Part shown: piece by piece, positions 21,579 through 33,400 of the stretch
Position numbering within the stretch: position 1 is the stretch's first letter
Layout of the letters: each line of letters opens with the position of its first letter
Source of the DNA: Heterodera schachtii
Lineage: Eukaryota; Nematoda; Chromadorea; Rhabditida; Heteroderidae
NCBI GenBank assembly: GCA_023374025.1
Contig: SIJG01000030.1
Span: 57,422-121,421, forward strand
Length of the DNA stretch: 64,000 nucleotides
Direction: 5' to 3'
Program-made: the position numbers and the translations under genes
The notes under the pieces: generated by a model
Databases searched by the model: none
The model's input: only the letters and a program-made list of their open reading frames with translations
Told to the model about the DNA's origin: nothing

Positions 21579-22146
21579 GGCGAAAAAATTACGGAGAGAG
21601 CGAATTAATGAATGAATGAGTGAGTGAGAAAAGGACAATTTTATATTACGGCTCACAGATTTAAATTTTCGACTTTTGAAAAATTAAGAAAGTCCGACGA
21701 TGCCAAAAGGCGTCACCGGCGAAGCCATTGGAATATGACATAGGTACATAACTATTTTACACATTGTTTGAAGCTTTGACTTTTTCTACTCTTTAAGGTT
21801 TTGTTTTTGACTTTTTTGCGACTTTTTGTCGTTTTTATGACCTTTTCAGATTGGCGATTGTTAGTCCAATTTTGATGATCTTTCATGACTTTATTCCCAT
21901 CCCTAGTTATAATCTTTCAATTCTGATCAAAAAAAAAATCAATTATACCAAGATGACCTGATCACTCCTTCAGATGATCTGAAGTGATCAAAATGAACAA
22001 TTGGATTTAAATGACAAGGGCCGTATTGAGAGACCCAAAAGTGACGATCGAAAAACAAGGAACATTGTACAAATGTTTTAAAATAATAAAAAAAAGCACA
22101 AAAATGAAATGTGGTGGGACAACAAATCTTTTTTTATTTCAATTTA
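21579..22146. other. Intergenic
   Basis: Between the start of the type I membrane protein gene and the 3' end of eIF2D. AT-rich; I see no gene, RNA or repeat with clear ends. Confidence 0.4.
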
Positions 22147-25100
22147 TCATTTCTTCTTCTTCTTTGACTCCTTTATGCCTTGTTCAAGGCCCGTGACGAA
22201 TTTTTTAGGCAACCCAAATTCGGCCAGAAGACGACCAATCCGGTTGATCTGAAAAGGGGGAAAGATGACTTATCGAACCACAACACTATCAACGAGTACA
22301 CCTCGTTGCCTTGGACCAACAGTTGGGGTCCTTCACAAGCGGGTGCCGTTGCGAGAATCGATGTGCCGGTGCCGCGGATTTCGTTGTCCAACGCGCTCGC
22401 GTCAATGCCAAAAGAGGCCAAATTGGAGACCAAAGTGACCACTTTGTTGCCAGCCCGTCTCTCAATCTGCCAAAAGTGATACAGAAGGAACTAACGCAGC
22501 AATAAATGACAAATTTTAAAGTAAAAAAAGGACTGAATCTGAACGTGTTGGAATCTAAGTGACAGATTATATTTCGTAATGATGCTTTGTCATGGTTATA
22601 TACGGCTTGAATTTGACAAGTTGCCCAGCATTGGCCCTCGCCCACCTTCAGGTCAACATGTGGCATTTTGGTGCCGCGGTGTACAATTTGTTTGCCTTCT
22701 TTGGTACGGATCAGCAGCGCCTGGGTCATTGTGGACGCCACTTTCTGTACCAATTTGTTGACATCGAACTTCTCGTACACAAAGTGTTGCACAACGGTTT
22801 GCAGCGAGTCGTCAAGTTCAATTTGTTTGCCATCGCCACGGCATAAATTCTACGAAAAAATAATAAATTTTGGACCAGAATGCAATAAATAAAAATGTCT
22901 GTATAAGATATATCGCATAAAAGTCCTTTTTTTGCTCCTCCATTTTGCCAAGTTCTCCCACCTTTTGCTGTGCATAGTCAAGCAGAACGGCCAGGATTTT
23001 GTTCAAGTCCACAATGTCGCCCTTGCTAAAGCCTTTCAAAAAGAAAGAAAATAAATTTTAAGGCTCCAAATAAATTAAAAACAGACCAACCGTAAGGTCG
23101 GAAAATGGGCATGACTCTTTCCGTCAAAGAGAACATATTCTCCCGGATGGTCAGAAACGGAACGTGGGCATCGGCTGACGACTAAATGAAAATGAATTTA
23201 AAATGATAACCCATAATTTCAATTGAGGATGAACCCCGGCTTGAGCAGCATCCGTTCGATGTTCAGGTTCAGGCGCAGATTGGACCAGGGGATGGCTGTG
23301 ATTCACCTGGTTAAAATAAGGGAGGAATTATTTTAAAGAAATTAGTTATGGGGAGAAAATTTGGGAGGAAAAACGCATTAAAAAGTGTTAGACAATAAAC
23401 AAAAAAGGGCGATATATTTTTAAGTGTCAGACAAAGTGAGCACATTGTATTCCGGAAATCCAAGTCTGAATAAAAAGAAAAATTATTGAAAACTTTATTT
23501 TTCCTTAAAACTAGGCAAGTAGAGTTGGGTATTTTGAGAAACCAAAACAGACTTGGACCCCATGTTACTGCTTATTGAATATTTTTTTGTTTTTAATTAA
23601 GAGGTTTACACCACCTCTTCGATGGTGTCCACCCCTTTGACACTTTTCAGTCGTATCAGCCACCCGTCGGCACCACCGCCGTCGCTGCCGAGTTCCCGTA
23701 AAAAGTTGGAGAATTTTTTGAACCTTACAATTTGGATATTCTTTTTATTAATTAAAAATGAGAGAATGGGGACCTGGTCTTTTTGATTTCCAATTTTTTG
23801 TCCGGCGGCAAACTTTTCAGCATATAATTGGCATAGAATTGGCCCGCATCGATTGGCAACGGTCCGTTGGGCCCAAATTTCCAGCGAAGTGCCGTGAAAA
23901 ATGTATTTCTAAGCTGAAAATTCATTTTTTAAGGTTTAAGACAGTTGCCCTTCATAAATGTTATTGCACTTTTGTTGGCTTTTTCACTTTTCCACTTTCA
24001 AATTTGCTTATATTTTGCGGGGTCACAAACACGGGTAAGGGTAGCAGCATTTTCTGACCCAATTTAGTTGAATATTTTTAAATTCCATGTGTCACCCGTA
24101 GAAATCAAAGCTAACTTGGCAAATTATTATTCATGCCACATATAGCAAACCCTTTCCCCCCTTTTCGAAATTTCTTTTAAACGATAGATGGGAAAGTTTG
24201 AAAACGCGGTGGAAAAATGAACAGCCAAAACCAACCAATTCGTCCATTTCCGCCTGTCCCTCGTCTCCCTCCGCCGTTTTTGTGTCACCATTTGCTTCGC
24301 GAAGTACAGTTTCGTCTTCATTTTGCGATGTCAAATTTGTTGGCGACGAGGAACACGACTGTTGTTGTTGGGCATCCTTAAACCGTTTAAAACAGAGATT
24401 TGCACCAATTTAATACCTCGTGCTGATTGTGAGTTTGTCGATTGCTAATACTTTGCCCAGAAGTTTCTGTCGTGTCAATTTTGGTGACCATTTTGGGGAT
24501 TGGTTTTCGAGAGCCGAATTCCCTTTAAAAATGGAAAATTATGCATTTTTCAAAAAAAAAATGCTAATTTTTCGAATGACTTGAAACAATAAAAATAAAT
24601 TAAAATAGGTAGGAAACAGTTTTTCCTGAAAAAAGCAAACCAAAGTGAATCGCCATGGACGTGAAGAATTTTAATCGCTGAAAATTTTAATTTTACTGAG
24701 TTTTTAATTTTGCTTAACTCAAACCTTTTCCCCGCTCATTTGCCTGTCGTTTTGCACGAATTTCCGCCGCTGAAAACAGCGATTGTCCAACCGCCACAGG
24801 GCCAAAACGTAACTAAAGAATTGTTGGGCAACTCCGAATACAAACAGAACTCCGGTAGGAATTTTTAGAATTTTACTGTTTTTGCATGTACTGAATTGGA
24901 CGAACTGCTTTCCTTGTTTTGCATAAAAATGGAAATTTTCCCACCTCGTCGCCTTTTCCGCCGACAATTCCAATGGCAATCGGCGCATTCGCTTCGAAGT
25001 CGGCGAACGGAGGGTCGAGCAAAACGCATAAAATTAGGGGAAATTTTTCAGTCAGAGTCCACAAAAAAAAACAAACAACTACCGGGGATCATCAGGTCGG

Positions 25101-25639
25101 AGCCATTTTGGAGAATTGGCAAAACGGCGGAAGAGACAAAAAGCACGGGAAATTGGTCCCGGAAAGCATCGCTCCACAGAAAATAGACTAAAAGAAGTTG
25201 CAACAATTTGTGTTTTTGAACAGAAAAGTCGTGTTGCCCCCCCCCAGTGGAAAAATCTAAATTTTATTTATTTTTTAAACTTTAATCGCCATCCCATAGG
25301 AAAAAGTTTTAGAAAAAACCGGTTGGAAAAATTGGGGAACAGTCAGACGATAAGCATTGGAAGAACAGTGGCTCTTTGTTGAGGGCATATAAACACAAAT
25401 TTGAGTTCGGAAGTGAGACAGAAATGCGTACAAATTGTTGTTTAGCGTTGAAACATGTGTTAATGGAAGAGGGGAAAAATGCTTTTCTGAAATTTAAAAG
25501 GGGGCCTCAGAAGTAGACATGGGTTAAATTTTTTATTCGAGGATTTTTTTAAATTTGAATTCAACCCGGGGGAGAGCATTTACCTTTCAGAGTGGCGAAG
25601 ATTTACACTGCTTTTTGTGGTGAACTGTTTGCGAAACAT
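22147..25639 (-). CDS. EIF2D: Translation initiation factor eIF2D (ligatin)
   Basis: Sixteen exons join in frame: 25584-25639, 25320-25486, 25083-25187, 24945-24991, 24725-24812, 24641-24677, 24417-24522, 24236-24376, 23774-23913, 23615-23723, 23211-23306, 23091-23181, 22962-23032, 22604-22849, 22302-22466, 22147-22248. The total is 588 residues; human eIF2D has 584. The order is N-terminal DUF1947-like part (MFRKQF), a PUA domain (DLMIP, then GPVAVG..LFSAAEI and ILHVHGDSLW), an acidic linker ending MDEL, a winged-helix/SWIB region (LEIKKTRFKKFSNFL), and a C-terminal SUI1 domain (VVTLVSNLASFGID; LLVQGNE; GLPKKFVTGLE), ending in lysines. eIF2D delivers or recycles tRNA at the 40S P site. Exon 4 is the weakest: the residues just upstream (LLDPPFADFE) look conserved but have no AG acceptor. 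Confidence 0.9.
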
Positions 25640-25977
25640 TTGCAGCAACGGCAGAATAAAAGAAAATTAAAAGTGAATAGATGTTAAATTCTTAAATTAG
25701 AGATTTTTTTAAATATTTATTTGTATAAGTAAAATTGCTAGATTTTTAGCACTCATTCATATTTTTTTTGGACCTGGATCAGGCCTGTTTTAGGGCTATT
25801 TCCGGCAACAGGGATTTATCCTGGACATAGAACCAGGTCCAGCGTTCAGGGATGGAAAAAATGGATTTCCTGGATTTTTTTGTCTAGAAATGTTTTTTTA
25901 AATATTCATTTTTTTTTATTTTAAGCGTTAATTTAAATTCCTTACAAATCCCCTGATTCATTTTCTTACACAGGTAC
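25640..25977. promoter_or_regulatory. Bidirectional intergenic spacer
   Basis: Only 338 bases separate the start codons of eIF2D (-) and the SH2-pseudokinase (+), so both promoters must lie here. It includes a degenerate CCTGGACC-type repeat (25771-25846), like that in the element at 18761. No TATA box or other named site was identified. Confidence 0.35.
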
Positions 25978-28900
25978 ATGAACAATTCAACCAACATTGT
26001 TCCACTTTACTTCCTCCAAATGTCCTCACTTTGTCAATCCGAATTTCCCATGCGTCCCATTGATTCCCTCAAATTCTCACTTATGAACTGCGCTTTTTTC
26101 TACCGTCCGCCTTTGTCATTGCGTGAAACCACCGAACTCCTTGAACATGACGGAGACTTCCTTGTTCAGGTAGGACTTATTTTGTTTATATTTTTGTCTT
26201 AATTTTGCTCCAAATTTAGGATTCCAATGGAACCAAATTGTTGCTTTCTGTGCGTGTTTATGGCGTTGTGTCCGAATTTCGCATAACAATTGTTCAGAAT
26301 GTATGCACAATTAATTATACTCTTGCCTTTGTTTACAATTAGTTCATTATTGCAGCACTCTCGCCACGTAATCTTCGAATTTGCTGGCCAATGTTTCCCT
26401 TCTTTGGAACATTTGGTGCTCACCTTTTCCAACGGCCGTGGCGGCAAACACTTTCTGAAGACTGTCGATGGCGATGAATTTCTGCTCGTCCGCCCCATTT
26501 TGAGAGCATTGCGTAATGAGTGAAAATTGAGGGGGCGGGGTAAATAGCAAATGTTTAATAATTTACAAACTAATTATGGGGGAAAAGGGACATTTGCTTC
26601 AGACGCCGGCCGTTTTGGGTACGGCGAGCGCATGGAAGTGAGTGACAGCGTACGGAAGGGCAAATGGCTGCCGAGTTTTGTGCGAACCTTGCGACCCGAA
26701 TTCGCTGCTCGCCCACAGACGGAGACGGACTTGGAACGACTGATCGAATTGGACCATCGGTGAAAGAACGGAACAGAAATTCAGCGTCGATTATTTAAAC
26801 CAAATGCACAAATTCATGTCCATTTTTCATTTTGTCTGGCCTTTTTAATGAACTTTTTGTATTTCCCGCCTCCCCCCCTCCCCTAAAATTGAATTTTTGC
26901 AGAAATTTGGTGCGCGTGTGCGACTTTTTCAAGCAGTCCAACGGCTGTTGTGGCGACGACAGTCCCTCCGACGGAGTGCCGCCCGTTGTCGTCGTTCGCT
27001 TTGAGTTGGTACCCTCAGGACAGTCCCTCTTCGACAAACTCTTCCAGCTGCAGTCCGTGTTGAGTGCCAAACAGTACATCAGCTGGGCATACCAAGTGAA
27101 TTGGACGGGGACAATAATTTTTTGTTTTTTTGAGTTTATTTAGTGCAAATTTGGGTACTTTTCCGTTTGGGGGCCCCACATTTATTTAAATTTAAAAAAA
27201 GTGAACAAGGAGCACGCGCCATACGGATCCATTCGATTATATTTTGGCCCAAATTGTTGCTTCGATTACTCCCAAATAGCTGAAGCGCTGTTTTTGAATA
27301 TTCATCGCGCTTTTTGTTAATGTTTTTTAATTTAAATAAATGTGGGGCCCCCAAACGGAAAAGTACCCAAATTTCTTTTACAAATTTACAAAAAATTTCC
27401 AAGCACCGCAAATTGGCAAAGGCAAACTATGATAAATGATCGTTTTTATAGTTTTTAATTCAGGCGGGTAATGGCATTTCCTATCTGATGGACCGCGGCT
27501 TTTTCCATCGTCGGCTCCACGCCCGCGCCTGTGTCGTTGACAGTGCCGGCAAAACGTTGCGCATCACTGACTTTTGGACGGGTACGGTCTCAACGCTTCT
27601 GTTTTATTCGAGTTTCATTTAAACAGAGAATGACCCCGGGGACATTCATTTGTTCCAAAGTGACGCCTATTTGCCCAACACTGTGCTTCCGTCCGCTGTT
27701 ATGTACCGGGACGGATGGAGGTCATCACCTTTTATCCAATTGAATATTCAAATTTAACTTCGGCATTTTAACCCCTTTTTATCTGTGTATTATTTTCGTA
27801 ATTAAAAATTGAATTTTTAGACAAATTTATTTTTTTCCGCCATTACTTTGTCTCTCCATTTTCAGATATCTTCCCACTGAGACGTTAATTGAGTCCAAAT
27901 TTGACAGGTCACCACCACCCACAATTTGTTTGATAAATTTGTTTTATGGAAAAGAAAAAAAAACTCAAAATTTTTTGGCCGTTTTTTCAGCATATTATTT
28001 TATGACACGTTTTTCACCGCGTGATAATTGCTAACTCTAATTAGCATTTGTTTTAAATTTGCTTTTTCTTTCAGTGCTTCCCAAGTGTGGTCTTTCGCTC
28101 TTTTGGTGTGGCAAATTTACACGCATTGCCAATTCGGAAACCGAATTTTGTCAGTCTTTTTTTTTTCTGCTGGGCATTGTTTTCTCATATTTTCCCCTTT
28201 CATTGGCAGTTATTCGTCCCTTGCCGAATTCCTTTCACTGTCCGCCGCAATTGACGACACTTTTTTCATGCCGGGCCATTTGACTCGACGACAGGCGCAG
28301 TTGGGCATGCCCGAACAGTGCGAAATTATTGGCTGATTCAATTTAAAATGCAAAATTGTTGGGGCAACTATAATCGGCGCAAAACAGTCACAAAAAACAA
28401 ACATTTTTCAGAAACATTTCGGATGCAATTAGCAATTTTATAGCAATGAAATAAAAACATTAATTTACTATGATATTGAAATTGCATTTACTATGTTTTA
28501 TGCTCTTCAGACGTCGTCAAAAAATGCTCTTTCTAAAGGCGTTCGCTTTTCTTCCGTCGGCTCCCGAAACATTGGCGTGCGTTTTGCCACCATTTTATAC
28601 AATTGACCAAAACAAAACCAAGAGATTTTAGGATAATTTACCAGAGAAAACAAAACGAAAAAGTTTCATTTTGACATATTCGACATCAATCAAAATTTTA
28701 AAATGATTTAAATCATTGCAAAATTCTTTTTTTCAGTGAAATTGTACCGCGCGCTTTGTCCTCCAACCCCACCGATCGGCCATGCTTCTGCGAACTTTTG
28801 CGTGTGATTGAGGGTGAGAAACGCATTTTGGACGCTGCGCATTTGCTGGGCTATTTTCTCTAACAGAATGAATTTTTTGCAAATTTCCATTGACTTCTCA

Positions 28901-30477
28901 CTGATTAATTCCAATTTAAATACCTAATTGTATTTGTATTATGTTTACAAATGAATAAAGAATTTAAGTGTATTAAACAAGCTCATCGTACTATAAAAGT
29001 TAAATTAAGGAATTAATTTAGAGGCCATTAATTTGTAAAAAGACATCGATAGGTACAAATTACTGCATCAAGGAATCAAATTAATTTTTAATAAGATTTG
29101 TTTAAACCAGGGCTCCCAAGTGTGCTTATTTCTAAGACACCGACGGACTCCCCGGTAATACTGTAGAATTGCGGTCCCGACGAAAAATAAATTTAAAATT
29201 TTATTTTTCTCTTTCCTATGGTAAAAAAGAGTGCTGACTACGAATCTGAGCTCAGGTTTTGCAAAATCTTTGATTTTGTCTATGACTTTTCATCAAGTAC
29301 TTGATTTTTTCCAAAAATTTAAAGAAAATTAATCGGGCCTAAAAAATTCATACATAGATATGTAGAGCTCAAAAAGAGCTTTCGAATAAGCTATTGAATG
29401 ATAACAAAGAAGTTAAATTTTTCGTTTTTTTGAAATTTAATTACTGGCCCTAGGGGTCTTATGAGACGGGGGTCTGGGGTTCGAATTCGCTTGGCTGCGG
29501 ATCATTTTTTACGATACTTTATAAAAAATCATGGGGAAAAACATCGATTTTGCAAATCTTAGCTCAGATTCGTGATCACTGATTTTTTTTTACCCCAAAT
29601 TAAATTGTAAAGAAAATTTACCGCAATTCTGCAGTATTACCGACTACCCCCCCCCCCTTCACCAAAAGTTTTGCCCGCAAAAAAATTTCTATAGGTTTTT
29701 TCATTTTGAATAAATTTTCCAAAACAAATCCCAAGTGAGGCTTCTTTGTCGGACAAATGGATTTGAAAAGGTTCAGTTGGCAGCCCAGATTTTAGGCTAA
29801 TAAAATATTGTTAAGTCTTTTTTATGTTTTTATTGCGTTTCCTTCGCGCTTCTATTAATAGAAAAATCTTATTTTTGGGGTCCGAATCATAGTTTTTCAC
29901 CCCATTTTGTCTTATTTTGAAAAAAAAAAAAACTTGTGTTCTCCCTTAAAGAGAAGTCCAATTTTTACAATTCTTGTGCAAAATCAAAGTTGTCAGAATC
30001 TGAACGTTTTCCGAATTATTCTTTTATTTAACATTCTAAAATGGATGATAGATATTCAAATTCATCTTTGTTTTTCAATCTTTTGGATTGAATCAAATCA
30101 ATGAATTTTTCAAGTTTTTTGGTTTAATTTAAAAAATCGGGAATTATGAATTTCGGAAATATTTTAATAGGATGTTGGCTTCTTAATTAGCGATCCCGAA
30201 ACTCCCTTCAAATATTTTACCACCAGATTTTTTTATGTACAAAATGGGAGTGTCCCATTTGTTTACTACGCATTCAATTATTCTTCTGACTGTCATTAAC
30301 CAAAAAATTTCCATGTTTAACTGAACATAATAACACGGACCTTAAAATTGTTCATTTTTTTCCTGTCGTTCAGATAATCCGCCGACACCTAATTTATTCC
30401 GTATGGCTTTTGCCGGGCCTGTTTTCTCTCCTATGTTCGGGCCATATCCGGTGGACATGGATTGGTTTGTTGATTAA
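25978..30477 (+). CDS. SH2-domain pseudokinase (Fes/Fer-like architecture)
   Basis: Twelve exons join in phase: 25978-26169, 26220-26300, 26356-26512, 26603-26759, 26903-27095, 27464-27581, 27627-27702, 27866-27907, 28075-28149, 28210-28317, 28737-28813, 30374-30477 (459 residues). The SH2 domain covers about residues 35-140. Its FLVR motif reads DFLVQDS, so the phosphotyrosine-binding Arg is Gln. The kinase-like domain follows at once: GRFGYGE (loop), FVRTL at the VAVK lysine (Lys to Arg), LDHRNLVRV, HRRLHARA instead of HRDLAARN, DFWTEN instead of DFG, and an intact SQVWSFALLVWQIY (SDVWSFG region) and NPTDRP. The catalytic Asp and Asn and the DFG glycine are all missing, so catalysis is not expected. 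The last intron is 1.56 kb and carries a foldback element, as does the intron at 27096. SH2-kinase order fits the large nematode Fer-like family. Confidence 0.8.
27147..27374. repeat. Foldback MITE in a pseudokinase intron
   Basis: The 228-base element has near-identical inverted arms of about 45 bases: AAATTTGGGTACTTTTCCG, then TTTGGGGGCCCCACA, then TTTATTTAAATTT, and the reverse complement at the right end. It lies entirely in the intron 27096-27463. Confidence 0.85.
29154..29641. repeat. Foldback element in the last pseudokinase intron
   Basis: The ends are GGTAATACTGTAGAATTGCG and CGCAATTCTGCAGTATTACC. Internal blocks also face each other (ACGAATCTGAGCTCA at 29239, TAGCTCAGATTCGTGA at 29559). 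The terminal GGTAATACTG is shared with the element at 54760, so the two belong to one family. Confidence 0.7.
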
Positions 30478-33400
30478 GTGAAGAAACAGTGGCTACTTTT
30501 CCCTAACATTTTAGCCCGTATTGTGGCCAACGCATTGGTTTTGTTTTGCTTTTTGCATTTCAAAATCCATTCGCTTCTTTCATTGCTTTTGTTTTTCAGT
30601 TACCGCCGTTCAAAAACGTGCCGGGTGAGTTGTTCCATTAAACTTTTGTTATGCTTTTCTCATTGTCAGTGGTAAGGCTTGGGGCATCGCTGCTGTTCTC
30701 TTCTTCACTTTCTTCTTTTTCTATCTGGCGTAAGCGTAAAACTTTGTTTTTGGCTTTCTTTTCAGCGGAACATCGCTTTTCTTTCTTTCTCCTTTTAGTT
30801 GGCTGCCGTTCTGCTTGGACTCGTGCCTCGATTCTTACCACTTTTGTAAAGCTTTTTTCTCCTCTTCTCCGTTTATATAATTTTCCTCTTTTTTTAAGGC
30901 CCTTCTTGCAGACAGCTCCTCGGACGATTCACTCACTGCTGATAAATCCATGAGGAACATGTACAAACAAAACAATAAACAAATATTTTCCGAAACATTG
31001 TCCAACGATGTAATTAATTAATTATGTAATGCCACTAAATAAATGTTTTTGCTTCACATTCATTTCATTGTTCCCTTGTTTAAATAAAGCTGAATTTCTT
31101 ACATATCACTTCATCTTGCTCTTTTCTTTGGATGTTCGTTTTTAGATTCAAATGTAGGGTTACGGGCGGTACGGAGTCCCGGACTTATGGGGCTAAATAA
31201 CACGTATAAGTCGGAAAATAGGCTACGGGCTTCAGGCCCGTAAAACCCGTATACGGGTCCAGCCCATATTCTATCTCGAGTAGTAACTTACAGTCATGGT
31301 CAAAAATGTTGTCCCATCCTTCCTTGAAAGATATCATAGGAAATAAAATTGTAATTTTTGCATTCTACAAAAAAAGAAGCGAACTTTCTGATAGCATTTT
31401 TCATGGGCTTTCTAACGATACCGATCATTAGGCAATATAAGATTTGGTGCCAGAATTCAATTCAATTTTTTGTGCCACACATCGATTTCTCCTTTTGCTG
31501 TTTGTGAGTAGATTCATTGGAAAGAGCATAGAATTCTCTACCGATTTGCTTTTGAATGATGAGTCTCGACAGCGGACATTTCGACAGAAATATTATAAAT
31601 TTTAGGCGGGGAACTTTTCGACAGTAAAGAATAATTAAGTTTCAAATTTAGGGGTGTAAATTCGTAAAATATCCAAAAATCAACAAAATTAAGTCAAATA
31701 ATTAGTGAAAACATAATTTTTAAAAGCAAAGATTTTTGTCAAGAAAATAAATAATTTTGGAGATGAATTTTTGAAAATCTTTCATTAATTGTGGGTGTTT
31801 TTTCTGAAATTTTTTGGTCGGTTCTTAGGGGGTATTTTTATATTTTTCGTTTTTATTGCATTTTTATTCGTGGTGAGCCGAAGTGACAAAAGTATCAATG
31901 TTCGTAATAATTAAATTTAATTATTATTTTAATTTAATTTGCTAAATAATAAATCATAATTTAGCTTAAACTTAGTTTAGGTTCTAAAAAAATAAAAACC
32001 TCGAAAATAGTTGCTAATAACTCGAAAAGTATCTTAACAACCACAAAAAAGTATGTTTTTCGTGCGTTTCAGACCAATGGAGATCTTAGTAAAAAAAAAA
32101 TAGGTAAAAACTTAAAAATCGTATCCCTAGTAATAATGATTTAACAACACACATTAATATTTAAATTTAAAAGAAATTTAGAAAAACTGGCAAAAAATTT
32201 AATAATTTTACTAATAAAACTTGTTTTTATGTTTACTGTTGAAAAGTCCATTATTTTTGTGTTTACTAACGAAAAGTCCTTTGCTGTCGAAATGTCTGGA
32301 AAAGTCCGGGAGCCCCGGCCGGGCGTTGACTTGGGCTTGGCCCGCACCGTTCATTTGTCAGTTTATTTTAATTTTTAAATTTAAGATTGTTTGGCTTTAT
32401 CAAGGAATTTATCGGAAAAATAAAAAATTCATTTCGCGTGGCAAACAAAGGCTAAATTTTTATGGGCATCACTTTTTGGGCTTCCATTCGTCCGAATGCT
32501 CAGCCTCTGCTTTGTCTGATGTCCTTCTTACATTGCCAAAACTCTTATTTAGGCTTTGTATTTGCCTAATTTTGTCTTTGTTATCGCACCGAATTTTTAT
32601 TTGGTTTTTTTTTCTCTTTTTCGCAATAAAATTATTTATGGACGACAATTCGGGCGATAAAATTGGATCATCTCCATAAAAGGAGTCATCGGCGGGGAAA
32701 TGGAAAATGCACATAAAATGTTTGTCATTCATTACGAAGTGAAGGACAGACAGAAAAGTCGATACCATCTCAAATAAATAACTGTTAATGTTTATTTCCA
32801 TGTTAATATTAATTGTATTTTAATTTATTTATTACTATAATTTGTAAATCATTGAAAATTAATTGTGACTAATTACCATTTGCTGATTTTTTGCTAATTG
32901 CTTTAACCAAAGACAAAAGAAAACGCAACAAAACAAATACAATCTCAGTTTTCCATGAGATGAGCACAATTTCCAGGATATCCCCTATTCAAGAGCGTAT
33001 TTTGTGCTTTAAATTCGGCCTTGAATCATTTTTGGAATTAAAATTTATTTTATTTGTACATAAAACTAAAATTGACAGATAATTTGCAAATTGTCAATTT
33101 TTAATCCATGCACATGAACAAAATGGCCATGGCATGACACATTTGGCCAAACTTTTAAAATTTGGGCAATGATAAGGCCGACGAGCAAAGGGGCAGAACA
33201 ACCGGTGGTTGAGTGTGTGCTTTAAAAAGGCGGAAGACCCACAAAATCACTATTATTGTACTTCTGCTGAAAAACTGCGGCAGCACTTTTTTCTTTGGTG
33301 GTCCTTTAAAATGTAAAAAATACCAAAAAATACAATATATATATATTTAATTCAAAATATTTAATTGCTTAAATTATTTCCAATTCCTTTGCCGTTTTAG
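30478..33400. other. Intergenic with possible short exons and repeats
   Basis: Splice-like islands at 30599-30625 and 30899-30960 (the latter Asp/Ser-rich and ending in KQNNK) could be alternative 3' exons of the pseudokinase gene, but their phase is not forced. A GC-rich, self-complementary repeat (GGGTTACGGGCGGTACGG...) lies at 31157-31265. The sequences CGACAGCGGACATTTCGACAG-like (31567) and CTGTCGAAATGTC (32283) are inverted and may bound a degenerate element. No gene is supported at 31.3-33.4 kb. Confidence 0.4.

Noticed and set aside
29907..30841. Small ORFs in the last pseudokinase intron and just after the gene
   Set aside because: No domain, low complexity, and no phase-consistent splice partners.
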